Positions 1 to 5,497 of a stretch of 5,497 nucleotides of DNA are shown here, piece by piece (position 1 is the stretch's first letter; every line of letters begins with the position of its first letter). The notes under the pieces are model-generated. The model had not been told where the DNA came from, did no database searches, and worked only from the letters and a program-made list of their open reading frames with translations. The position numbers were made by a program, and so were the translations under genes. The stretch is from an uncultured Polaribacter sp. (lineage in GTDB: Bacteria > Bacteroidota > Bacteroidia > Flavobacteriales > Flavobacteriaceae), in contig CALHCK010000155.1 of NCBI GenBank assembly GCA_937936695.1, positions 1 to 5,497 of the forward strand. Direction: 5' to 3'.

Positions 1-192
1 GCTGAATTTGACGCTTCTTTTACAGATAAAAATCATCTAGAAACAATTAAGTTAATCTTGTTAGATGAAAAAGATTTAGAAACTGTTTTTCTACTATTTA
101 GTTGTATTAAAATAGGAGAAACAGAACAAAGCGGAAAAGCACTAATAGCCAGCCAAAAACAATTAGAAATAAATGAAGACCCTTGGTCTTAA
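1..192 (+). CDS. C-terminal end of an unrecognised protein (5' end outside window)
   Basis: Frame 1 is open from the first base and ends in tandem TAA TAA stops at 190-195, giving the last 63 residues of a protein that starts upstream. The fragment is rich in Leu, Ile, Lys, Glu and Asp. It has a short hydrophobic stretch around residues 32-42 (TVFLLFSCIKI) and ends NEDPWS. There is no membrane segment of full length and no motif I can assign to a family, so the function is unknown. Codon use resembles the neighbouring genes (many TTA, AAA and GAA codons), which supports real coding sequence. The gene converges on the CLC gene, with 32 bases between the two stop codons. Confidence is for this being a coding 3' end, not for any function. 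Confidence 0.7.
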   Translation, partial: AEFDASFTDKNHLETIKLILLDEKDLETVFLLFSCIKIGETEQSGKALIASQKQLEINEDPWS

Positions 193-207
193 TAAAAACA
201 TTGCTTT

Positions 208-226
208 AAACAAACCCTTTGTTTTT
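208..226 (+). terminator. Possible intrinsic terminator of the upstream partial gene
   Basis: The 7-bp stem AAACAAA (208-214) and TTTGTTT (218-224) closes a CCC loop, and two more T follow. It lies 15 bases after the plus-strand stop and overlaps the stop codon of the convergent CLC gene (225-227). A second, mutually exclusive pairing is possible between 192-200 and 220-228 (9 bp, all but one pair A-T) with a 19-base loop. Both stems are AT-rich and weak, so the call is tentative. It could act on transcripts from either side. Confidence 0.35.
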
Positions 227-2000
227 ATACAGTTACTTCTATTAATTTTCTTCTGTAAGCTGTTAATAGTTTAGATTTAGATATAAAACCAACATACAAA
301 CCAGCATCTACAACAGGCAAATTCCAAGCACCACTTTCATTAAACTTTGTCATTACCATTTCTATAGAATCGTCTTTAAAAATAATTGAAGGTGCTGCTT
401 TCATAAAATCAGAAACATAAGTTTCGGTGTACTGACTTTGGTCAAACATCATAGGTCTAATATCATCTAACAAAACAATCCCTAAAAATTGTTTCTCATC
501 ATCTAAAACAGGAAAAATATTACGTTTAGATTTTGCTACCGATTTTTTAAGCATTTCACCTAAATTCATTTCAGGAGTAATAGCTTTAAAATTCTTTTCA
601 ATTAAGTTATCAATACGCATTAACATTAAAACATTTTTATCTTTATTATGCGTTATCAACTGTCCTTTTTTTGCCAATTCTACCGTGTAAATAGAGTTAG
701 ATACAAAATATTTAGTAAAAGCGTACGAGATTGCAGAAACCAACATTAATGGCACGAATAACTCATATCCTCCTGTAATTTCTGCTATTAAAAAAATAGC
801 TGTTAAAGGCGCATGCAACACTCCTGCCATTAAACCTGTCATTCCTATTAAAGTAAAATTAGATTCTGATACATGAAAACCAAATTGATTTATCACTTTT
901 GCAATAGCATTCCCTAAAGCTGCTCCCATAAAAATAGTAGGTATAAAAATACCTCCAACACCTCCTGCAGCAAAAGTAGTTGTCATGGCTATTGCTTTAA
1001 AAACAGCAATTAACAACAACATTAAAACTACTATGTAAACGTTTTCTAAATCTAAATTATACGGTATATCTTTTAAAGCTTCTGCGGTATTTCCTTTTAA
1101 CAAATTATTTATTAACCCGTACCCTTCTCCGTATAAAGGAGGTATTAAAAAAAGCATTACTCCAATAGCTATTCCACCAATTAACAAACGCTTAAAAGAA
1201 CTTTTAAACCGTTCAAAAAAACGTGTTATTGTAAAATACATTCTAGAAAAGTATACAGACGCTACTCCTGTTAAAAATGCTAAAACTATATAAAACGGAA
1301 TATCTCTAACTTCAAAAACATCTAGCAATCTAAATCTAAACAATACATTAGTACCCGTTAATAAATAAGAAGAAAGTACTGCCGAAACAGAAGCTAGTAA
1401 AAGCGGTACCAAAGAAGCAAAAGCTAAATCTAAACTAAAAATTTCTACAGCAAAAATAATAGCAGCAATAGGCGCCTGAAACATAGAAGCCATAGCACCA
1501 GCAGTTGCACAACCAATAAGCAACATTCTGGTTTTAGAATTCATATGAAATAATTGCGCTATGTTAGATCCTAAAGCAGCACCAGTACTTACGGCAGGCC
1601 CTTGTAACCCTGCAGAACCTCCAAAACCAACTGTTATAGGAGCTGTTAATAAAGAAGCTACTATTTTGTAGCGCTTTATAATTCCATTTCTTCTAGAAAT
1701 AGCATGTAATGTGGTAGAAATTCCGTGACCAATTTCTTTTTTTATTACATATTTTTTAATGTAGTACACTAAAAACAAACCAATAATTGGAAAAATAAAG
1801 TAGAGCGAATAATAATAATCTTTTATAAATTTTCCTTGTAAAAAAGCTTCTATTAAAAAAGTTAAGTCTTTTAAAATAAACGTTCCAAAACCTGCTAAAA
1901 AACCTACTACAATACTTAAAATATAAATAAACTGACGTTCGGAAATATGCTTATACCTCCAAATTAATATTTTCTTATATAATTTACTATTTTTAGACAT
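225..2000 (-). CDS. CLC-family chloride channel/transporter with C-terminal CBS pair
   Basis: 591-residue inner-membrane protein of the CLC family, which moves chloride or related anions as channels or Cl-/H+ antiporters and works as a homodimer. Hydrophobic helices run from about residue 24 to 435. The anion-filter motifs are present in altered form: GHGIS at 91-95 (GSGIP in E. coli ClcA), GLQGP at 131-135 (GREGP), and GGIFIP at 349-354. Y438 in SIYTVEL matches the filter tyrosine Y445. Residues about 462-585 form two CBS domains, a cytosolic regulatory pair that often binds adenine nucleotides. Two functional glutamates of the antiporters appear replaced: Q133 stands at E148 and I187 at E203. 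By family knowledge this favours uncoupled, channel-like flux, but that is inference. The ATG start encodes MSKNSKLYKK, a short basic N-terminus before the first helix. The gene follows aspS on the same strand, 108 bases beyond its stop and behind a terminator, so it probably has its own promoter in 2001-2080. No clear TAnnTTTG box is visible there. Confidence 0.95.
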   Translation of the reverse strand: MSKNSKLYKKILIWRYKHISERQFIYILSIVVGFLAGFGTFILKDLTFLIEAFLQGKFIKDYYYSLYFIFPIIGLFLVYYIKKYVIKKEIGHGISTTLHAISRRNGIIKRYKIVASLLTAPITVGFGGSAGLQGPAVSTGAALGSNIAQLFHMNSKTRMLLIGCATAGAMASMFQAPIAAIIFAVEIFSLDLAFASLVPLLLASVSAVLSSYLLTGTNVLFRFRLLDVFEVRDIPFYIVLAFLTGVASVYFSRMYFTITRFFERFKSSFKRLLIGGIAIGVMLFLIPPLYGEGYGLINNLLKGNTAEALKDIPYNLDLENVYIVVLMLLLIAVFKAIAMTTTFAAGGVGGIFIPTIFMGAALGNAIAKVINQFGFHVSESNFTLIGMTGLMAGVLHAPLTAIFLIAEITGGYELFVPLMLVSAISYAFTKYFVSNSIYTVELAKKGQLITHNKDKNVLMLMRIDNLIEKNFKAITPEMNLGEMLKKSVAKSKRNIFPVLDDEKQFLGIVLLDDIRPMMFDQSQYTETYVSDFMKAAPSIIFKDDSIEMVMTKFNESGAWNLPVVDAGLYVGFISKSKLLTAYRRKLIEVTV

Positions 2001-2080
2001 GGTAATTTATAGCGTAATACTTAATTTTTAAGCAAGTTACAGTAGTACTTCCCTACTCTTTTTTAAAGATTAAATGTAAT

Positions 2081-2104
2081 AAAAAATCCCGCAAAAGCGG
2101 GATT
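2081..2104 (-). terminator. Intrinsic terminator of aspS
   Basis: A perfect 8-bp stem (2085-2092 with 2097-2104; GC-rich core CCCGC/GCGGG) closes a 4-base loop. Read on the minus strand, the loop is TTTT and the stem runs into TTTTTTATTAC, a textbook Rho-independent terminator. It begins only 4 bases after the aspS stop codon. It should end the aspS transcript before the CLC gene. In the plus direction the 3' side lacks a T run, so it looks one-directional. Confidence 0.88.
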
Positions 2105-2108
2105 CAAT

Positions 2109-3863
2109 TTACTGTTTAATATCTAATTTTAAGCTCAGTTCTTTTAGCTGCTCATCATCTACAAAAGCAGGAGCATCTATCATTACATCTCGTCCCGAAT
2201 TATTTTTAGGAAAAGCAATAAAATCTCTAATAGTCTCTTGCCCTCCAAGAATAGCCACTAACCTGTCTAATCCAAAAGCCAAACCTCCGTGTGGTGGCGC
2301 ACCATACTCAAAAGCATCCATTAAAAATCCAAATTGAGCTTTCGCCTCTTCTTCAGTAAAACCTAAATGCTTTAACATAGTTGCCTGAATTTCTTTGTCA
2401 TGAATTCTTATAGAACCTCCACCAATTTCATTACCGTTTAATACCAAATCGTAAGCATTAGCTTTTACCTCTCCTGGTTTAGAATCTAACAATTCTAATT
2501 GTCCTGGTTTAGGCGATGTAAACGGGTGGTGCATTGCATGGTAATGACCTGTTTCTTCATCTAACTCTAATAACGGAAAATCTATTACCCATAATGGTGC
2601 AAATACTTTAGGGTCTCTTAAACCTAATCTTTCTGCCAATTCCATACGTAAAGCAGACATTTGCGCTCTAACTTTTGTAGTATCTCCAGACAATACACAA
2701 ACCAAATCTCCTGGTTTAGCATCTGTAGCAGCTACCCATTTTGCCAAATCTTCTTGGTCGTAAAACTTATCTACAGAAGATTTAAATGTTCCGTCTTCGT
2801 TAACACGACAATATATCATACCTAAAGCACCAACTTGCGGACGCTTTACCCATTTTATAATATTATCTATCTCTTTTCTTGTGTATGCATTTCCACCAGG
2901 AACCGCAATACCCACTACCAATTCTGCGCTATTAAAAACACCAAAATCTTTATGTTGCGTTACCTCGTTTAATTCGGCAAACTCCATCCCAAATCTAATA
3001 TCTGGTTTATCATTTCCATACAAACGCATTGCATCATCAAACAACATTCTCGGAAACTTATCTACCTCTACTCCGTTAATCTCTTTTAATAAATGACGCG
3101 TTAATCCTTCAAAAATATTTAAAATATCTTCTTGCTCTACAAACGCCATTTCGCAATCTATTTGCGTAAATTCTGGCTGTCTGTCTGCACGTAAATCTTC
3201 ATCTCTAAAACATTTTACAATCTGAAAATATTTATCCATTCCACCAACCATTAATAGTTGCTTAAATGTTTGTGGAGATTGTGGCAATGCATAAAACTGT
3301 CCTTCATTCATACGAGAAGGCACTACAAAATCTCTTGCTCCTTCTGGAGTAGATTTTATTAAATAAGGTGTTTCTACTTCTATAAATTCTTGATCAGACA
3401 AATATTTACGCACTTCCATGGCAACTTTATGTCTAAAAATCAAGCTATCTTTAACAGGATTTCTTCTTATATCTAAATACCTGTATTTCATCCTAATATC
3501 CTCTCCACCATCGGTATTATCTTCAATAGTAAAAGGAGGTGTAACCGCTTTGTTTAAAACTTCTAATTTAGACACCAATACTTCTATAGCTCCGGTATCT
3601 ATATTATTATTTTTAGACTCACGCTCTATAACCGTACCCGTAACCTGTATCACAAATTCTCTACCTAAAGATTTTGCTTTGTCCATCATTTCTTTTGGCG
3701 TACGCTCTTCATCAAAAATTAACTGTGTAATTCCGTATCTATCTCTTAAATCTACCCAAACAACAAATCCTTTATCACGAGACTTCTGAACCCAACCAGC
3801 TAAAGTTACTTCAGTATTTATATGTGACGCTCTTAACTCTCCACAAGAATGACTTCTATACAT
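2109..3863 (-). CDS. aspS: Aspartyl-tRNA synthetase
   Basis: Class II aminoacyl-tRNA synthetase that activates aspartate with ATP and charges tRNA-Asp in the cytosol. At 584 residues it matches the bacterial type (E. coli about 590). Residues 1 to about 105 form the OB-fold anticodon-binding domain (GWVQKSRDKG, DLRDRYGITQ). Motif 1 lies around 157-177 (FIEVETPYLIKSTPEGARDF). QSPQTFKQ at 195-202 belongs to the aspartate site. Motif 2 is FRDEDLRADRQPEFTQID at 219-236, with ATP-contacting R220. The GAD insertion typical of bacterial AspRS spans roughly 275-420. HHPFTSP at 445-451 and NEIGGGSIRIH at 478-488 are also conserved. Motif 3 is GGLAFGLDRL at 526-535, with R534. All catalytic elements are intact. 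The ATG at 3861-3863 is preceded by an A-rich leader without Shine-Dalgarno, as usual in Bacteroidota. The position that helps separate tRNA-Asp-specific from relaxed enzymes (L30 in E. coli, H31 in Pseudomonas aeruginosa) is K31 here, so specificity cannot be read from this residue. The gene is divergent from rsmI and ends at a strong terminator. Confidence 0.98.
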   Translation of the reverse strand: MYRSHSCGELRASHINTEVTLAGWVQKSRDKGFVVWVDLRDRYGITQLIFDEERTPKEMMDKAKSLGREFVIQVTGTVIERESKNNNIDTGAIEVLVSKLEVLNKAVTPPFTIEDNTDGGEDIRMKYRYLDIRRNPVKDSLIFRHKVAMEVRKYLSDQEFIEVETPYLIKSTPEGARDFVVPSRMNEGQFYALPQSPQTFKQLLMVGGMDKYFQIVKCFRDEDLRADRQPEFTQIDCEMAFVEQEDILNIFEGLTRHLLKEINGVEVDKFPRMLFDDAMRLYGNDKPDIRFGMEFAELNEVTQHKDFGVFNSAELVVGIAVPGGNAYTRKEIDNIIKWVKRPQVGALGMIYCRVNEDGTFKSSVDKFYDQEDLAKWVAATDAKPGDLVCVLSGDTTKVRAQMSALRMELAERLGLRDPKVFAPLWVIDFPLLELDEETGHYHAMHHPFTSPKPGQLELLDSKPGEVKANAYDLVLNGNEIGGGSIRIHDKEIQATMLKHLGFTEEEAKAQFGFLMDAFEYGAPPHGGLAFGLDRLVAILGGQETIRDFIAFPKNNSGRDVMIDAPAFVDDEQLKELSLKLDIKQ

Positions 3864-3931
3864 TTTTTTCTAAAAATTTTAATCCGTACTCTAAATTTCT
3901 AACAAGGTAGAAATCTGTTTATTTTAAGCTA

Positions 3932-3939
3932 CAAATTTA
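3932..3939 (-). promoter_or_regulatory. Candidate -7 promoter box for aspS
   Basis: Read on the minus strand this is TAAATTTG, an exact match to the Bacteroidota -7 consensus TAnnTTTG. Its downstream edge lies 68 bases before the aspS ATG, which would leave a leader of roughly 60 bases. No TTG stands at the expected -33 distance, so only half of the promoter is supported. The box lies inside a 13-base sequence (3930-3942) that recurs inverted in front of rsmI with one mismatch. Confidence 0.45.
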
Positions 3940-3968
3940 ATCAATTATATCACATTTAATATATTTTT

Positions 3969-4055
3969 GGGCGTTCATTTCTTACCAGAAATGTCCCGCT
4001 TTCCACTATATCTTTTTGTGAAAAACAAAAAGGATGTCGTTTCAATCGGTAACGC
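3969..4055. repeat. Structured intergenic element beginning GGGCGTT and ending AACGC
   Basis: The 87-base element is closed by GCGTT (3971-3975) pairing with AACGC (4051-4055). Inside are two perfect hairpins: CATTTCT (3976-3982) with AGAAATG (3987-3993), loop TACC; and CTTTTTGT (4012-4019) with ACAAAAAG (4025-4032), loop GAAAA. Fold and pairings are seen directly. From memory, elements with the same skeleton (GGGCGTT, a variable hairpin, a CCCGCTTTCC-like linker, CTTTTT/AAAAAGGAT, CAATC, AACGC) recur between genes in many Flavobacteriaceae genomes, so I call it a dispersed repeat. I have not verified this by search, and only one copy is in the window. Function is unknown: it could be a REP-like DNA repeat, a transcribed structured RNA, or a bidirectional transcription boundary. 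It lies exactly between divergent aspS and rsmI. An open frame crosses it but is not a convincing gene. Confidence 0.6.
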
Positions 4056-4061
4056 AAAGAT

Positions 4062-4077
4062 TAAGTTTGTAAATTTG
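4062..4077 (+). promoter_or_regulatory. Tandem candidate -7 promoter boxes for rsmI
   Basis: Two adjacent 8-base matches to TAnnTTTG stand head to tail: TAAGTTTG (4062-4069) and TAAATTTG (4070-4077). Either could serve rsmI, whose ATG is 77 bases further on. No TTG stands 17-23 bases upstream of either box, so the -33 element is missing or degenerate. The first box starts seven bases after the structured element, whose 3' part would occupy the -33 region. Confidence 0.45.
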
Positions 4078-4154
4078 CTTTTTACTAGCAGTATATTGTT
4101 TTTTAAAAAATGTAGTTATAAAACACTTACTCTACAAACTATTAAAAATAACAA

Positions 4155-4826
4155 ATGAGCAAATTATACTTAGTACCCACACCTATTGGTAATTTAGAAG
4201 ACATGACATTTAGAGCTGTAAAAGTTTTAAAAGAAGTAGATTTTATTTTGGCAGAAGACACACGTACTAGCGGTAAACTCTTAAAACATTTTAATATTGC
4301 TACACAAATGCATAGCCACCATATGCACAACGAACACAAATCTGTACAAGGTATTGTAAACAGAATACAACAAGGAGAAACCTGTGCTGTAATTTCTGAT
4401 GCGGGTACACCTGCCATTTCTGACCCTGGTTTTTTAGTTACTAGAGCTTGTGTAGAAAACAATATTAAAGTAGAATGTTTACCTGGAGCAACCGCATTTG
4501 TACCTGCTTTGGTTAACTCTGGTTTGCCAAACGATAAATTTGTTTTTGAAGGTTTTTTACCGGTAAAAAAAGGTCGTCAAACTCGTTTTTTACTCCTTGC
4601 AGAAGAAAAAAGGACTATGATTTTTTATGAATCTCCTCATAAATTAGTAAAAACATTGGGCCATTTTATTACTTATTTTGGTCCAGAAAGACAAGTTTCT
4701 GTTTCTAGAGAACTTACCAAAATGTTTGAAGAAACCATTAGAGGTACCGCTACAGAAGTATTAGCACATTACACTAACAAACCACCAAAAGGTGAAATTG
4801 TGATAATTGTTGAAGGGAAAAAGTAA
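4155..4826 (+). CDS. rsmI: 16S rRNA (cytidine(1402)-2'-O)-methyltransferase RsmI
   Basis: Uses S-adenosylmethionine to methylate the 2'-hydroxyl of C1402 in helix 44 of 16S rRNA, in the decoding centre near the P-site codon. RsmH adds the N4-methyl on the same base. The protein is a tetrapyrrole-methylase-fold enzyme. Visible signatures are LYLVPTPIGNL at 4-14, AEDTRTSG at 33-40, HMHNEHKS at 56-63, VISDAGTPAISDPG at 79-92, LPGATAFVPALVNSGLP at 109-125, FEGFLP at 131-136, FYESPHKL at 157-164, VSRELTKMFEE at 183-193 and KGEIVIIVEG at 212-221. At 223 residues it lacks the C-terminal extension of the E. coli enzyme (286 residues). I believe the short form is normal in Bacteroidota, and nothing indicates truncation. 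The ATG follows the A-rich sequence TTAAAAATAACAA, and the conserved N-terminal motif starts at residue 4, which fixes the start. It stands alone in its direction, divergent from aspS. Confidence 0.96.
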   Translation: MSKLYLVPTPIGNLEDMTFRAVKVLKEVDFILAEDTRTSGKLLKHFNIATQMHSHHMHNEHKSVQGIVNRIQQGETCAVISDAGTPAISDPGFLVTRACVENNIKVECLPGATAFVPALVNSGLPNDKFVFEGFLPVKKGRQTRFLLLAEEKRTMIFYESPHKLVKTLGHFITYFGPERQVSVSRELTKMFEETIRGTATEVLAHYTNKPPKGEIVIIVEGKK

Positions 4827-4849
4827 TATTTATTATATCCTTAAAATAT

Positions 4850-5008
4850 CTAAAAAAAAGGGCTTAAAATTTTAATAAGTTCTAAAAACTTCTCATTACG
4901 ACAAATAAACAAAAGAATTATTGTAATAAAAATAAAAGCTAAAACTAATGTAAGTACTGATTTATAAAAATATTTTCCTTTAATATTTAAAAAGTATTTA
5001 ATCTCCAT
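4850..5008 (-). CDS. Possible small single-pass membrane protein, 52 residues
   Basis: On the minus strand an ATG at 5008-5006 opens a 52-codon frame ending in TAG at 4852-4850. The product begins MEIKYFLNIKGKYFYK, has one hydrophobic segment of about 20 residues (17-36, SVLTLVLAFIFITIILLFIC), then RNEKFLELIKILSPFF. Basic residues before the segment (K4, K10, K12, K16) would favour a cytosolic N-terminus. The ATG follows a strongly A-rich leader (AAAAAAAGAAAAAAATATCAAT), the usual pattern in front of Bacteroidota genes. The frame converges on rsmI, with 23 bases between the stops. I recognise no family. The main doubt is composition: AT-rich DNA readily yields Phe/Ile/Lys/Leu frames that look like membrane segments. 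The alternative is non-coding spacer. Confidence 0.35.
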   Translation of the reverse strand: MEIKYFLNIKGKYFYKSVLTLVLAFIFITIILLFICRNEKFLELIKILSPFF

Positions 5009-5314
5009 ATTGATATTTTTTTCTTTTTTTTCCTAAAAAAACCTAATGTTTTTATGTTTATTTTTAGAAATAACGTTTATTAAAATAAAGTTGCTACAAC
5101 ACTATATAAAAGCAGCCTCTTACTATAAAACCAGCTTATTTATTTATTGTTACCTTTTTTTTAAACTAAAAACTGAGTTTTTTTATTCAAATCTTTTAAA
5201 TAAGTTATTTTGTAGTCGACTTACATTTTAAGATTATAAATATTGTTAGTTAAGAATTGTAAAAAGGTTATTTTTACAATCATTAAATATTTTTATAGTA
5301 AAAATTAAATAACA
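5009..5314. other. AT-rich intergenic region without a supported gene
   Basis: About 306 bases with long A and T runs. It contains a 61-codon plus-strand frame from 5046 that is rich in Phe, Leu, Lys and Tyr and has no recognisable domain or good start context; I do not accept it. A weak stem AAAAAC (5168-5173) with GTTTTT (5177-5182), loop TGA, precedes two further T and could be a marginal terminator. The only strong structure is the hairpin at 5256-5280. The promoter of the HopJ-family gene should be in the last 100 bases. TATTTTTA occurs at 5269-5276 and 5288-5295 (TAnnTTTG with the last base changed), but neither is convincing. Confidence 0.6.
5256..5280. repeat. Perfect 10-bp inverted repeat upstream of the HopJ-family gene
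   Basis: ATTGTAAAAA (5256-5265) and TTTTTACAAT (5271-5280) are exact reverse complements around GGTTA. The structure ends 34 bases before the ATG at 5315. It could be an operator for a dimeric regulator, a 5'-leader hairpin, or a terminator for transcripts entering from the left, since the 3' arm starts with five T although no T run follows. Only two of the ten pairs near the outer end are not simple A-T runs (G-C plus the flanking T-A), so thermal stability is modest. Confidence 0.5.
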
Positions 5315-5497
5315 ATGACAATACAAGAATTTAAAACAAAACTAAAAGAAGCTCCAAAATCTGTTGTATTTGCAGACACTATGCAAGTAATAGAAGACAA
5401 TTATACATTTACGCCAACTACGTTTACAAACGGAAATATTACAAACAATGCTGGCGAAAACTCTGGTTCTTGTAAATTATTTGCTTTTGCAGTAGCA
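5315..5497 (+). CDS. HopJ-family (type III effector HopJ-like) protein, N-terminal part
   Basis: The first 61 codons are in the window and the frame runs off the right edge. Recognised from the block DTMQVIEDNYTFTPTTFTNG (21-40) followed by NNAGENSGSCKLFAFA (44-59), the hallmark of the small HopJ family (Pfam HopJ, about 110 residues), so roughly half is present. The family takes its name from a Pseudomonas syringae effector, but members are widespread on chromosomes of non-pathogens. The biochemical role is, to my knowledge, unknown. Presence here does not imply secretion: no type III secretion gene is visible, and the N-terminus MTIQEFKTKLKEAP looks like a soluble cytosolic protein. The ATG is the first in frame, follows an A-rich leader (TTAAATAACA), and lies where family members begin. 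A hairpin 34 bases upstream may belong to its control region. Confidence 0.88.
   Translation, partial: MTIQEFKTKLKEAPKSVVFADTMQVIEDNYTFTPTTFTNGNITNNAGENSGSCKLFAFAVA

Noticed and set aside
2041..2064. Hairpin AGTAG/CTACT followed by a T run on the plus strand, looking like a terminator
   Set aside because: The stem is only 5 bp with a 7-base loop, and no plus-strand gene ends there. It lies in the leader region of the minus-strand CLC gene, where it has no T run.
2881..3096. Plus-strand open frames inside aspS (also 3418-3789)
   Set aside because: They lie fully antisense to a well-conserved, intact synthetase, and their translations resemble no family.
3967..4158. 63-codon plus-strand frame across the structured element
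   Set aside because: It starts at TTG, its first half is the translated repeat element, it covers the candidate rsmI promoter boxes and it overlaps the rsmI start. Best explained as a by-product of the repeat.
4142..4462. 106-codon minus-strand frame over the start of rsmI
   Set aside because: Antisense shadow of rsmI, whose motifs are all intact in the plus frame.
4864..4891. Short palindromes after rsmI (TTAAAATTTTAA; AAGTT/AACTT) as an rsmI terminator
   Set aside because: Stems are weak and A-T only or 5 bp, and no T run follows. I see no convincing intrinsic terminator for rsmI.
5046..5231. 61-codon plus-strand frame in the gap before the HopJ-family gene
   Set aside because: Composition is almost only Phe, Leu, Lys, Ile, Tyr and Ser as expected from random AT-rich DNA, with no domain, clear membrane topology or convincing leader.
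1..5497. Possibility of a defence island, mobile element or biosynthetic cluster
   Set aside because: Identified genes are transport and translation genes plus one HopJ-like gene. No nuclease, helicase, integrase, transposase, toxin-antitoxin or CRISPR repeats were seen on either strand.

Overview
The window is AT-rich, with A-rich, non-Shine-Dalgarno leaders before its starts and matches to the Bacteroidota promoter box TAnnTTTG. Together with the protein sequences this points to the family Flavobacteriaceae (Bacteroidota). I cannot fix the genus. It reads as chromosomal housekeeping DNA. There is no integrase, transposase, CRISPR array or phage gene, and no sign of a new multi-gene system.

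Layout from left to right: (1) the last 63 codons of an unrecognised plus-strand gene, converging on (2) a minus-strand CLC-type chloride transport protein with two C-terminal CBS domains. Next comes (3) minus-strand aspS (aspartyl-tRNA synthetase), closed by a clear intrinsic terminator that separates it from the CLC gene. A 291-base divergent intergenic region follows. It holds a folded repeat-like element that begins GGGCGTT and ends AACGC, and promoter-like boxes on either side that face outward towards aspS and towards (4) plus-strand rsmI (16S rRNA C1402 2'-O-methyltransferase). Then comes a very AT-rich gap of about 490 bases with one plausible small membrane-protein ORF (52 residues, minus strand) and a perfect 10-bp hairpin. 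The window ends inside (5) a plus-strand gene of the HopJ family.

aspS and rsmI both serve translation, one by charging tRNA-Asp and the other by modifying the decoding centre. Being divergent, they share one intergenic control region. The CLC gene is probably transcribed separately. The points most worth a second look are the CLC protein, which has glutamine at the gating-glutamate position and isoleucine at the internal proton-glutamate position, and the structured element between aspS and rsmI with its mirrored promoter boxes.
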